Below, one piece after another: positions 1-7,939 of a stretch of 51,747 nt of DNA. Under the pieces are notes generated by a model. That model was not told the DNA's origin. It saw nothing but the letters and a program-made list of their open reading frames with translations, and ran no database searches. Position numbers and translations under genes: made by a program. The stretch is from Acetobacteraceae bacterium. Its GTDB lineage: Bacteria > Pseudomonadota > Alphaproteobacteria > Acetobacterales > Acetobacteraceae. Every line of letters begins with the position of its first letter. Positions within the stretch are counted from its first letter, which is position 1. Location: positions 1 through 51,747 of the forward strand of contig JASHRV010000364.1 in NCBI GenBank assembly GCA_030037175.1, read 5' to 3'.

Positions 1-263
1 GTCGCGGATGATCGCGTCCTTGATGTCCACGGTACAGAACTGGTCGAGGCTGCTCACGAAGCTGTAGCCGAGCGCGACGACACCGATATCCGCCGGCACC
101 AGCAACCGAACCAGAACGAGCGCGTTGACCACCCCGAGCAGGCGGGTTGCCATCCGCCAGCCGATCACCCAGGCGGCGCCATGGGCCGTCCGCTCGAGGA
201 TCGATCCCGCCCGCGCAGCGGGTGCGAGCCCGCCACGCGCGCCTCCACCGCCTGGCCGCTCAC
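1..263 (-). CDS. Polysaccharide flippase (MATE/Wzx-like), N-terminal part only; apparent frameshift
   Basis: The gene runs off the left edge. The minus strand from about 231 to 1 encodes a membrane-protein N-terminus (motifs ERTAHGAAWVIGW, TRLLGVVNALVLVRLL, GVVALGYSF) that matches the second flippase at 24770-26341 closely in the same reading frame. The natural start would be the GTG at 263-261, overlapping the amidotransferase stop (GTGA), the same coupling seen throughout this locus. That GTG is in a different frame from the conserved flippase sequence and reaches a stop (TGA) about 90 nt on. One extra base in the G-rich stretch near 205-216 would join the frames. In the conserved frame the nearest upstream start is a TTG at 339, 79 nt inside the amidotransferase gene. 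So the gene is frameshifted, the sequence carries an error, or the start is unconventional. The flippase family assignment is firm; intactness is not. Confidence 0.7.
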
Positions 264-2203
264 GCCGGCACCGCCTCGGCCATTCTCTCGGGCGCCTGAG
301 GCGCCCCGGCCCGCCCGGCCAGGAACCCCTCGAACACAAGCAGGAGCCAGAGGGGCTGGCTATGGTCGAGCTGCCCGCTCATGTGCTCCTCGATCATGCG
401 CGCGAGCGCCGGGTGCGCGAAAAGCCCGCTCTCCAGCATGGCCGGACCGAGCAGCCGCGACTTGAGCCCTGCCTCTTCGCGGCGCAGTGCCGCGGCGAGC
501 GAGACCGAAAAACCTTGCTTGCCACGGCCCAAAATCTCCGGCGGCAGGAGCGGCCGCACCGCCTCCTTGAGCACGCGCTTGCCCTCCAGCCCGCTCCGCT
601 TGAGCGAAGCCGGCAGCGCGAGCCCCCAGGCGACGAGATCGTGGTCGAGGAACGGCGCCCGCACCTCGAGCCCGTTCGCCATGCTGGTGCGGTCCACCTT
701 CACGAGGATATCGCCCGGCAAATAGGTCGCGAGATCGACAAGCTGGGCCTGTGCAAGCGGATCGGCCTCGTCGCAGGCAGCCATCAGCGCGACGATGCGC
801 GCCGCGGGATCGTGGCCGTCGAGCGCAGCGCGCGTCGCGGCGGAAAAAAGGGTGCGGCGGCTTTCGTCCCGCGCCTTCGTCACCATCCGGTAATAGCCGA
901 GCGCGGAGTCGAGCCCGAGCTCCGTCAGCGTTGTTTTCGCTCGCAGCCAGCGCGGCGCGAAATCGAGCTTTGGATATGCGCGCGCCAGCGGCCCGAGCAC
1001 ATGCCGCCGCAGCGATGACGGGACATGCCGGCGCACCGCCTCGCCGAGGCAATGCCAGTGATAGCGCCGGTAGCCACCGAACACCTCGTCCCCGCCATCG
1101 CCCGAGAGCGCGACCGTCACGTGCTTGCGCGCCAGCGCCGAGACGGCGTGGGTCGGCACGGAGGAAAGGTCCCCGAAGGGCTCGCCGAAGATCGCCGCCT
1201 GGTCCGCGGCAGCCGCGATGATATCGGCAGGCCTGGAGAGCGCGGTGTGATGGGCGGTGCGATAGCGCGCGGCGACGAGAGACGCGGGCGCGCGCTCATC
1301 CTCGGCTCCGGGAAAGCCGATCGTGAAGGTATCGAGCGGAGCGGCGCGTCGGGTGGCGGCGAGCGCAACCACACTGCTGGAATCGATCCCGCCTGAGAGA
1401 AAGGCGCCGAGCGGGACATCAGCCACGAGTTGCCGCTCGATCACCTCGTACAGCCGCGCGCGCAGCGCCGCCGCCGCATCCGCCTCTGCCGGCGCCGTCG
1501 CGGTGGGTGGCGCCCAGTACCGGACCGGCTCGGGCATCGGGCGCCCATCCTCGATCAGCAGAAAATGCCCGGCCGGAAGCTTGCGCACGCCCGCGAAGAT
1601 CGAGCCCGGCTCCGGCACGTAGCCATAGGCGAAGAAATCCTCGACCGAAGCCGGATCGAGCCGATCGAGCATGCCCGGCACCGGCGCCAGCGCCGTGATC
1701 TCGGAGCCGAACACGAAGCTCCCATCAGGTGCCGTTGCGTAATAGAGCGGCTTTTCCCCGAGCCGGTCGCGCGCAAGCAAAAGACGCCCCTGCTGCCGGT
1801 CCCAGAGTGCCAGGGCGTACATGCCCCTGAGCCGCTCCAGACACCCAGTGCCCCAGCTCTCCCAGGCATGGATCACGGTTTCGGTGTCGCAGCGTGTCGC
1901 GAAGACATGTCCTAGCGCGGCGAGTTCCTCGCGCAGGGCGCGGAAATTGTAGATCTCCCCGTTGCAGAGGAGTACCACCGAGCCGTCCTCGCTGAACATC
2001 GGCTGATCTCCGCCGGAGAGATCGATGATCGCGAGCCGGCGGAACCCGAACCCGAGCCCGGGCTCGCTATGGAAGCCCTCCCCGTCCGGGCCGCGATGGG
2101 CAATCGCATCCGTCATCCGACGAAGCAGCCCCGCTGGCACTGGCGGCAACCCCACCCGACTAACGCCCCCCGCACTGCGGAAGATGCCCGCCAGACCGCA
2201 CAT
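260..2203 (-). CDS. asnB: XrtA/PEP-CTERM-associated amidotransferase (asparagine synthase-like)
   Basis: 647 residues. Start at ATG 2203 is fixed by the class II glutaminase rule that Cys2 is the nucleophile (MCGLAGIF); an earlier in-frame start exists but would bury Cys. Glutaminase domain about 2-210 with HRGPDGEG (37-44) and NGEIYNF (81-87); synthetase domain from about 240 with the ATP-pyrophosphatase loop SGGIDSS (270-276) and the later SGDGGDEVFGGY motif. The family hydrolyses glutamine and transfers ammonia to an ATP-activated carboxylate. Members of this length next to exosortase/EPS genes form a distinct group thought to amidate a uronic acid or peptide in the EPS, rather than make free asparagine. 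Its stop overlaps the start of the flippase downstream. The actual substrate cannot be read from sequence. Confidence 0.93.
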   Translation of the reverse strand: MCGLAGIFRSAGGVSRVGLPPVPAGLLRRMTDAIAHRGPDGEGFHSEPGLGFGFRRLAIIDLSGGDQPMFSEDGSVVLLCNGEIYNFRALREELAALGHVFATRCDTETVIHAWESWGTGCLERLRGMYALALWDRQQGRLLLARDRLGEKPLYYATAPDGSFVFGSEITALAPVPGMLDRLDPASVEDFFAYGYVPEPGSIFAGVRKLPAGHFLLIEDGRPMPEPVRYWAPPTATAPAEADAAAALRARLYEVIERQLVADVPLGAFLSGGIDSSSVVALAATRRAAPLDTFTIGFPGAEDERAPASLVAARYRTAHHTALSRPADIIAAAADQAAIFGEPFGDLSSVPTHAVSALARKHVTVALSGDGGDEVFGGYRRYHWHCLGEAVRRHVPSSLRRHVLGPLARAYPKLDFAPRWLRAKTTLTELGLDSALGYYRMVTKARDESRRTLFSAATRAALDGHDPAARIVALMAACDEADPLAQAQLVDLATYLPGDILVKVDRTSMANGLEVRAPFLDHDLVAWGLALPASLKRSGLEGKRVLKEAVRPLLPPEILGRGKQGFSVSLAAALRREEAGLKSRLLGPAMLESGLFAHPALARMIEEHMSGQLDHSQPLWLLLVFEGFLAGRAGAPQAPERMAEAVPA

Positions 2204-2381
2204 ATCCCACCGCTCTCCCGACTCGACGCGCAACCTTAACGGAAGAAACAGCAGAGATCGCGGGTTGCAGCGTTCACGTTAACGAAATTCGTAATGTGAT
2301 CTGAGCAGGGTACGTTACACGCCGCGGTTGAAAACGCGTGCGAACCGCTTCATGTGCGGCCATAATTGCTGACGGACGATC
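2204..2381. other. Divergent intergenic region upstream of the amidotransferase
   Basis: About 178 bp between the amidotransferase start (minus) and a small plus-strand membrane gene. It is more AT-rich than its surroundings (around 2230-2330) and must hold promoters for at least the minus-strand gene. I found no sigma-54 -24/-12 match and no convincing sigma-70 pair, and no copy of the TGTAA-N8-GAMA box seen at the PEP-CTERM genes. Confidence 0.4.
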
Positions 2382-2687
2382 ATGCCCGACCGTCCGTGGA
2401 TCACGGACATGAAGATTGGACTCATGTCTCGGCTGGCCTCTCTACGCCCCACCCCGGACAACGCTGAAAAACGGCGCTCGGCGGGATCCCGCCTGCCCCC
2501 GCTCGCACCAAAGCGGACCGCCAAGTGGCTCTGGGAGGAGGATCTTCCGCCGGATCAGAAGTCCGGTCACGGGTTTGGCTACCGGCCCGGGCGTTGGCCC
2601 TGGCCGCGCGCTGCGCTCGTGATCGGGTTCCTTTCGCTCGTCTTCTGGATCGTGATCGCCCTCCTGGTCGTGCATTTCACGCGGTGA
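2382..2687 (+). CDS. Small hypothetical single-pass membrane protein
   Basis: 101 residues if started at ATG 2382; ATG 2409 or 2424 are equally possible because none has a strong ribosome-binding site. The N-terminal 70 residues are basic and proline-rich, followed by one clear hydrophobic segment at about residues 76-98 (AALVIGFLSLVFWIVIALLVV) and a three-residue tail. It faces the divergent amidotransferase and overlaps the 3' end of the convergent epimerase by 11 nt. The C-terminal tail-anchor layout would leave the basic part in the cytoplasm. I do not recognise the family; the membrane segment and position are the only support that it is real. Confidence 0.55.
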   Translation: MPDRPWITDMKIGLMSRLASLRPTPDNAEKRRSAGSRLPPLAPKRTAKWLWEEDLPPDQKSGHGFGYRPGRWPWPRAALVIGFLSLVFWIVIALLVVHFTR

Positions 2688-3606
2688 GACGAGACGCAGC
2701 GAGCAGCCGCGCGAGCCCCTCGCCGATCGGCACCGGCATGCCGAGGCCGAGCGCCCGCCGCCCGTGCTCCGGATCGCCCACGGAATGCCGGATCTCGCCA
2801 TCACGCGCCGGACCGTGGCGAATCTCGGGCGCCACGCCGCACACCACCCCGATCCGCTCTGCAAGTTCGCGCACCGAAACCCCCACCCCCGTGCACACAT
2901 TGAACACCGGCGCGCCGGGCGGCAGACGCTTCATCGCCGCCGTCAGCGCCCGCACCACATCGGCCACGAAGACGAAATCCCGCGTCTGACCGCCATCACC
3001 ATAGATCGTGACCGGCAGGCGCCGCGCGAGCCGCTCTGCGAAGATCGAAACCACGCCGGAATAGGGCGAATGCGGGTCCTGCCGTGGGCCATAGACGTTG
3101 AAGAAGCGCAGGCCCACGGTCGGAATGCGGTGCACGTGCGTGGCGACAGCCGCGTGCAGCTCGCTTCCGTATTTGTCCGCTCCGTAGGCCGAAAGCGGGC
3201 GCTTCTCCGCGTCCTCAGCAAGAGGCAGCGCGGCAGGCTCGCCATATACGGCGGCCGAGGAGGCATAGACCACCGGAATCGGCGTCCCGACCATGGCGAT
3301 GGCGTCGAACAGAGTCACCGTGCCCCCGAGATTGGTCAGGTGCGTGGCGAGCCATTCCCGCACTCCGCGCTCGACCGAGGCGATCGCCGCGAGATGAAAG
3401 CACCCGGCAACGCCGGCGAGGGCCTCGCGCACGGTGGCGGGATCGCCGACGTTGCCTTCGATCAGGCCCGCCCCGGGCGGCAGGTTCTCACGCTTGCCGC
3501 TCGAAAGATCGTCGAGCACGCGAACGGAATGTCCGCCAGCAAGCAACGCCTCGCAGAGATGCGAGCCGATAAAGCCGCAGCCGCCGGTGACCAGGAACGT
3601 CTTCAT
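2677..3606 (-). CDS. NAD-dependent sugar-nucleotide epimerase/dehydratase
   Basis: 309 residues, extended short-chain dehydrogenase fold. NAD-binding GGCGFIGSH at 8-16, acidic D32/D33 after the second strand, catalytic ASSAAVYG (115-122) and the YxxxK pair Y141/K145, then the sugar-binding region with RFFNVYGPRQ. This matches UDP-glucose 4-epimerase/UDP-glucuronate-epimerase-like enzymes supplying an activated sugar for the EPS. Start ATG 3606 overlaps the stop of the upstream GT4 by 4 nt (ATGA). It is the last gene of the operon running down from 7624. Which epimer it makes is not decidable here. Confidence 0.9.
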   Translation of the reverse strand: MKTFLVTGGCGFIGSHLCEALLAGGHSVRVLDDLSSGKRENLPPGAGLIEGNVGDPATVREALAGVAGCFHLAAIASVERGVREWLATHLTNLGGTVTLFDAIAMVGTPIPVVYASSAAVYGEPAALPLAEDAEKRPLSAYGADKYGSELHAAVATHVHRIPTVGLRFFNVYGPRQDPHSPYSGVVSIFAERLARRLPVTIYGDGGQTRDFVFVADVVRALTAAMKRLPPGAPVFNVCTGVGVSVRELAERIGVVCGVAPEIRHGPARDGEIRHSVGDPEHGRRALGLGMPVPIGEGLARLLAASRLTA

Positions 3607-4685
3607 TCCTCCCGCCCCCTGTCGCCCTTGAATAGCGCCCCGTAACGCTGGAACATCATGAGCTGGTCGAAGTCGCGTTCGGCCCTTGCCCGGTTCGCCG
3701 CCCCGATCGCGTGCCAGCGCGGCGTGGCCGCAAGCAGCACGCCGAGCGAGCGCGCCAGCGCCGCATCATCACGCCCGGAGATGAAGGGCCGGTTCTCAGG
3801 GGCCACCATGTCGGCGATATCGCCGACATCGGTCGCGGCGATGGGCAGGCCGGAGGCCATCGCCTCGAGCACGGAGAGCGGCATCTGCTCGGTGTCGGAA
3901 GAGAGGACGAAGATATCGAAGCTGCGATAGAGCGGTGCCGGATCGGCGACATCGCCCAAAAATTTCACCGCGAGGCCAAGCTCCGCGGCAAGCGCGGCAA
4001 GCCGGCCGCGCTCCGGCCCGTCGCCTGCGATCACCAGCCCGGGCCTATGGGTGGCCGCAAGCCCGTGCGCCACCCGGAGCAGTCGGGCCACATTTTTCTC
4101 GGGCCGGAGCCCGGCGATGCAGCCGATGACCGGCGGCTCCGCCCGTGCCGGCGCGTCAGCAGGGCGGAACCGCGCAAGGTCGATCCCGTTCGGGATATAG
4201 CGGACCCGCCCCGCCGGCAGGCGCCAGACATCGCTCGCGATGCCGAGCAACACGCGCGAGGGCACAACGACCAGGCTCCGCCGCAGCGCGAGCCGGCGGG
4301 CCCAGACGCGGCGGGGTATCTGGCGCTCGCGCTCCGCGGGCCCGAATCCGTCCTCGGTATGGATATGCCGCACCAGCGGAAAAAAATTGGCCATCGCCCA
4401 TTCGATGGCGCCCCAGTTGCTTGTCACCAGCACATTGGGCTTCAGGTGTGCGAGCATTCGGCGATAGCGCCAAAGCCGCAGCGGCAGGGAGCCGCTGGGC
4501 GGGGCCGGCGGAAAGGAAATGTCGAGCTCCGGCGAAAGCCGGCTTCTGGCGCCGAGATCGCCGTCGAGCGCGATCACCGCGTGGCGGAATGCGGGGCCGA
4601 AATGGTTGGCGAGTGCGATGAACCGCATCTGCGCGCCACCCGCGGCAAAGCTCGGGAAGACGTGCAGCAACAGCTTCCGCATCAT
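3603..4685 (-). CDS. Glycosyltransferase family 4
   Basis: 360 residues from ATG 4685 (followed by a second ATG), chosen because it overlaps the upstream stop as ATGA. GT-B fold: N-terminal acceptor domain with the FAAGGAQMRF loop near the start; C-terminal donor domain with IPNGIDLARF, CIAGLRPEKN, VIAGDGPER and the EQMPLSVLEAMASGLPIAATDVG segment carrying the E-x7-E nucleotide-sugar motif. Retaining transferase expected to add one sugar to the lipid-linked repeat unit on the cytoplasmic face. Lies between another GT4 and the epimerase in the same operon. Donor and acceptor are unknown. Confidence 0.9.
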   Translation of the reverse strand: MMRKLLLHVFPSFAAGGAQMRFIALANHFGPAFRHAVIALDGDLGARSRLSPELDISFPPAPPSGSLPLRLWRYRRMLAHLKPNVLVTSNWGAIEWAMANFFPLVRHIHTEDGFGPAERERQIPRRVWARRLALRRSLVVVPSRVLLGIASDVWRLPAGRVRYIPNGIDLARFRPADAPARAEPPVIGCIAGLRPEKNVARLLRVAHGLAATHRPGLVIAGDGPERGRLAALAAELGLAVKFLGDVADPAPLYRSFDIFVLSSDTEQMPLSVLEAMASGLPIAATDVGDIADMVAPENRPFISGRDDAALARSLGVLLAATPRWHAIGAANRARAERDFDQLMMFQRYGALFKGDRGREE

Positions 4686-5815
4686 CGCCTGATGGCGAGA
4701 TCGGCCTCGGCGAATGCCACTACCCGGGCGGCATTGCCGGCCCAGGTGAAGTCCCGGCGCTTGATCTCGGCCCGCGCCGTTTCGCCGAGCCGAAGCCTGA
4801 GCGCCGGGTCGGCCGCCAGCCGCGCGATCGCCTGCCACATCGAGTCGGGCCGGTCGGGATCGAAGAGCAGCGCGCTTTCCTCGTGGGTGACGATCTCGCG
4901 GATATTGGGCTGGTCCGGAGCAACGACGGCGCAGCCTGCGGCCATGTATTCGAAGAGCTTCAGAGGCGAGGCATAGGCGAGCGCGCGCGGCTGCAGGGCG
5001 ATGTCAAAGCCCGCCAGCAGGGAAGGCACCGTCTCCCTCGGCGCAAGCCCGGTGAATCGCACCCGCCCCCCGCAGCCGAGCGAACGGGCCAGCGCCGCGA
5101 GCGCCGGGCACGCCGGCCCCTCGCCCGCCACCACCAGCGAAAGGCCCGGACCCGCTTCGGCGATGCCGCGAATGACCGCGTCCAGCCCATGCCAGGGCCG
5201 GGCAAAGCCGATGAAGCCGAGGACGAGGTCCTGCCCCTCGCGTGCCGGCCTGCGGGGCAGGAAGCGGCCTGGATCGACCCCATTCGGGGTGATGGCAATA
5301 CGCTCCGCCGCAACACCTTCGGCGACAATCATTCGGCCGAGCGCGCTGGTGACGGCGAAGATCCTGTCGGCCGCGCGCCAGACCCGGCGCTCCGCGGCGC
5401 GGGCGAGGCCGCCAAGCCCGATCCCGCCGAAGCGGCTCCGCTCTTCGGCGAGCGGCGCATTCACCTCGAGATAGAACGGCACCCGACGCCTTCGTGCGAG
5501 CCAGGCACCGGCAAGGTAATAGAGATTGTAGCGCTCATAGATCAGGTCCGGGCGGAACCCGGCAGCAGCCCGGGCGAGGCGGCGCGCCGCGGGCAGGTTG
5601 TAGGCGAGCTCGGCCAGTTCGGCCACCGCGCGCGGCAGCAGTCGCCGCGCCAGCACCACCGTCCGGCTCTCGCCTCCGAAATCGGAGCGAGCATAGAGGC
5701 TCGGACCTACCACCAGCACCTCGTGGCCAGCAGCGCGCAGCGCGCCGACCAGTTCCTCGATATGCACGGACTGCCCATCATGAGACTGAATGCGGTGACT
5801 GTAGAGGATCCGCAT
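4682..5815 (-). CDS. Glycosyltransferase family 4
   Basis: 377 residues from ATG 5815; a GTG directly before it (5818) could also serve. The upstream acyltransferase stop overlaps this start (TGATG), so translation is coupled. GT-B fold: N-terminal HRIQSHDGQSVHIEELV glycine-loop region, C-terminal ITPNGVDPGRF, GFIGFARPWHGLD, VVAGEGPA and SPLKLFEYMAAGCAVVAPD with its donor-binding glutamates. Predicted cytoplasmic, membrane-associated retaining sugar transferase in EPS repeat-unit assembly. Specificity not inferable. Confidence 0.9.
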   Translation of the reverse strand: MRILYSHRIQSHDGQSVHIEELVGALRAAGHEVLVVGPSLYARSDFGGESRTVVLARRLLPRAVAELAELAYNLPAARRLARAAAGFRPDLIYERYNLYYLAGAWLARRRRVPFYLEVNAPLAEERSRFGGIGLGGLARAAERRVWRAADRIFAVTSALGRMIVAEGVAAERIAITPNGVDPGRFLPRRPAREGQDLVLGFIGFARPWHGLDAVIRGIAEAGPGLSLVVAGEGPACPALAALARSLGCGGRVRFTGLAPRETVPSLLAGFDIALQPRALAYASPLKLFEYMAAGCAVVAPDQPNIREIVTHEESALLFDPDRPDSMWQAIARLAADPALRLRLGETARAEIKRRDFTWAGNAARVVAFAEADLAIRR

Positions 5816-6921
5816 CACGATCTCCGACCACGGCCGAGCACTGCCATCAGGCGCCGGCGCCCGGCGCCTACGAAAGAATGGCCGATTTCGGCGATGCCGC
5901 GCACGCTTCGCGGATCGGCAAGCACAAGGCCGATCCGCTGCCGCCTTCCTGCGGCCCAGAGCCGCTTGTACGGATCATCGCCGCGCCCGAAATCGAGCTC
6001 GGCGATCCGCTCCTCTCTAAGCAGGTGCTCAATCATCAGGGCAGTGAGCACGGTACCGGGTGAGGCCTGAGCCAGGGCCTCGTCATGGGCGAGCTTGAGC
6101 AGCATGGCGCGCCCGCCCGAGACGATCCAGAATTGCACCGCGGCTACCTGCTCCCCAAGCCGGAGCACGCCAAGCCGGAGAAGACCCGCCTCAGCCGCCG
6201 CCCGCATCAGCGCCGGCTGGAAGGCGGGAAAGGGCTCAGGCTCTTTCCAGCTCCGCGCATAGACCGCCTCATAGGCGGCGATTCCGTCCGCGAGCGCCGC
6301 CCCGCCGGTGACCAGGGAGAAGCCCTGCTCCGTCCCCGCGCGACGCGCTTTTCGCCGGATGGTCGCCCGCAGCGCCCCGGGCCGCGCCGCGAGATAGTCG
6401 GTGAAGGAGCGGCCGGCCACGCTCTCGTGCCAGTTGCCGAAATGATCGAAGCGCAGCACGGCAAGCCCCGCGCTTCGCAGCCCGGCGATGAATGGCTCGA
6501 GACTGGGCGCCTCGGCTTCGAGGGAGTCGAGTCGCACCGGCGCAGGGCCGCGGAGGAGTCGCCCGATCAACGCCCCCGCCTCCACCGCCGGGAAACCCGG
6601 CACGAAGAACGGACGATAGGCGCAGCTGTAGGGGCCGGTCAGGGCGCCGAGTCCTGTCCCGTCGGCTCGGCCGGCAAGCGGCAGCAGGGCGAAGGGCACG
6701 CCGCCCGCGCTGCAGACGGCGAAACGCGGCACACAGCCCGCGGGCAGGCCGTGCGCAATCAGCGTGGCGAACCAGAGGCGGCTCGCAAAGAAATCCTCGC
6801 CGGGATCGCCGAAGAGCTCCAGGGCAGCGTCCGGCAGCGCCGCAAGCGCGTCATGGACGCAAAGCGCGACAGGCTCGCCCTCAGTAACGCAAATGGTACC
6901 AGACAAGGCCAATCCATTCAT
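5815..6921 (-). CDS. CelD/FemAB-like GNAT acyltransferase
   Basis: About 368 residues. The double-GNAT family usually annotated 'cellulose biosynthesis protein CelD' is recognisable from the C-terminal half: RATIRRKARR helix, QFWIVSGGRAMLLKLAHDE and LDFGRGDDPYKRLWA, the usual late family signature. The role is likely acyl or aminoacyl transfer to a surface polysaccharide or its precursor. The start is uncertain: ATG 6921 overlaps the 3' end of the YdcF gene by 41 nt and has no clear ribosome-binding site; in-frame TTGs at 6912 or 6906 are alternatives. The 3' end overlaps the GT4 start. One of three proteins of this superfamily in the window. Confidence 0.8.
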   Translation of the reverse strand: MNGLALSGTICVTEGEPVALCVHDALAALPDAALELFGDPGEDFFASRLWFATLIAHGLPAGCVPRFAVCSAGGVPFALLPLAGRADGTGLGALTGPYSCAYRPFFVPGFPAVEAGALIGRLLRGPAPVRLDSLEAEAPSLEPFIAGLRSAGLAVLRFDHFGNWHESVAGRSFTDYLAARPGALRATIRRKARRAGTEQGFSLVTGGAALADGIAAYEAVYARSWKEPEPFPAFQPALMRAAAEAGLLRLGVLRLGEQVAAVQFWIVSGGRAMLLKLAHDEALAQASPGTVLTALMIEHLLREERIAELDFGRGDDPYKRLWAAGRRQRIGLVLADPRSVRGIAEIGHSFVGAGRRRLMAVLGRGRRS

Positions 6922-7624
6922 GAAAGGCGTAGTATGCATCCACCCATGCCGTGACGGTGGGCGCAAAATCCGCAAGCACAGGGGTGGGCATACGATCGAT
7001 CCGCACCGGCACGGCCGTGGCGATGATGCCGAAATGACGGAAACAGAAGAGCGCGCGCCGCATATGCCATGCATGGGTGACGAGATAGATCGAGCCTATG
7101 CCGTGATGGCTCAGAATCGCCGCGCTGAAGGCCGCGTTCTGCCAGGTGTTCGCCGATTGCCCGTCCTGCCAGCGGACCGGAACGGCGAAATCCTGTTCCA
7201 GCGCTGCGGTCATTCTGGAGGCGATCGAGGGGCCGCCGCCGGTATCCGGCCGGCCACCGGTGACCAGGATCGGGAGATGGACGCGATCGTAAAGCACCGC
7301 CCCGGCCGCCACGCGTTCGAGCGTAAGCGGCCCGATGCCGAATCCGCTCGGCCCCACCGCATGCACGACATCTCCGGCGAGAATCACGATTGCTTGAGGC
7401 GGGTCTTCGGGCGGTGGTGTGAGGGGCAGGCCCTGCTCGAGCGAAGCCAGCAGGGTCCCCGAGACCGCCGGCATCGAGAGAAGCAGGAGCAGGGCCGCGC
7501 TGATCCCGCTCAAAACGAGCCCAAGGCAACGCCAGCGCCAGCCGAGCGCTGCTCCGGCGACGGTGAGCGGAATCACCGCCAGCGGCGGCACCACCAGCGC
7601 CGTGGCGAAAACATTGAGCGACAT
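6881..7624 (-). CDS. YdcF/ElyC-like (DUF218) membrane-anchored protein
   Basis: 247 residues. Two N-terminal hydrophobic segments (about 5-28 and 33-58) followed by a DUF218 domain: AIVILAGDV strand, VLYDRVHLPILVTGG with the conserved TGG, SANTWQNAAFSA (the usual E is replaced by Q-N context) and YLVTHAWHMRRAL. The family includes E. coli ElyC and SanA, linked to envelope polysaccharide and undecaprenyl-phosphate metabolism; biochemical activity is still unclear. First gene of the minus-strand operon ending at 2677, so its promoter lies in 7625-7939. Starts at ATG 7624. Confidence 0.85.
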   Translation of the reverse strand: MSLNVFATALVVPPLAVIPLTVAGAALGWRWRCLGLVLSGISAALLLLLSMPAVSGTLLASLEQGLPLTPPPEDPPQAIVILAGDVVHAVGPSGFGIGPLTLERVAAGAVLYDRVHLPILVTGGRPDTGGGPSIASRMTAALEQDFAVPVRWQDGQSANTWQNAAFSAAILSHHGIGSIYLVTHAWHMRRALFCFRHFGIIATAVPVRIDRMPTPVLADFAPTVTAWVDAYYAFHEWIGLVWYHLRY

Positions 7625-7939
7625 TCAGCAATCTATCCAGGCTTGCGACGCGGCGGTGCACTTGCAGTCTGCCAGCTTGGCGCAGAGAGGACCAAGCGGG
7701 CGGCGATCCGAGCCGGCAGGTGCGGCCGGGCAGCGGGACGGCCGGCGGTCGATGCGCCCGCTCATTGACCTTTGCCCGCCCGCCGCTTCAGGCTTCGCCA
7801 ATTGGCCACTCAACCCATGCATGGTCGGAAGCACGGGGAGAAGGAGAAGGGAGACCGCTCCCATGCGGCTCGAACCGCGAACGGGTGCGATCTTCCCGCA
7901 TTGGCACGGACGGCAGCCGGAAAGGGCACGGCCGCCTCG
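7625..7939. other. Divergent intergenic region, 315 bp
   Basis: Separates the YdcF operon (minus) from a CelD-like gene (plus) and must carry promoters in both directions. The only suggestive element is TGGCACG around 7910, a perfect -24 half of a sigma-54 promoter, but the -12 half is GCAG instead of TTGC at the right spacing, so I do not call it. No tRNA, small RNA or additional gene is convincing. Confidence 0.35.

Noticed and set aside
125-1018. Long plus-strand open frame opposite the amidotransferase gene
   Set aside because: It is antisense to a strongly supported gene; its composition is Arg/Pro/Ala-rich as expected of a shadow frame in GC-rich DNA.
7905-7925. TGGCACG followed by GCAG, a possible sigma-54 promoter
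   Set aside because: The -12 half (TTGC) is missing at the correct spacing and no activator box is near.
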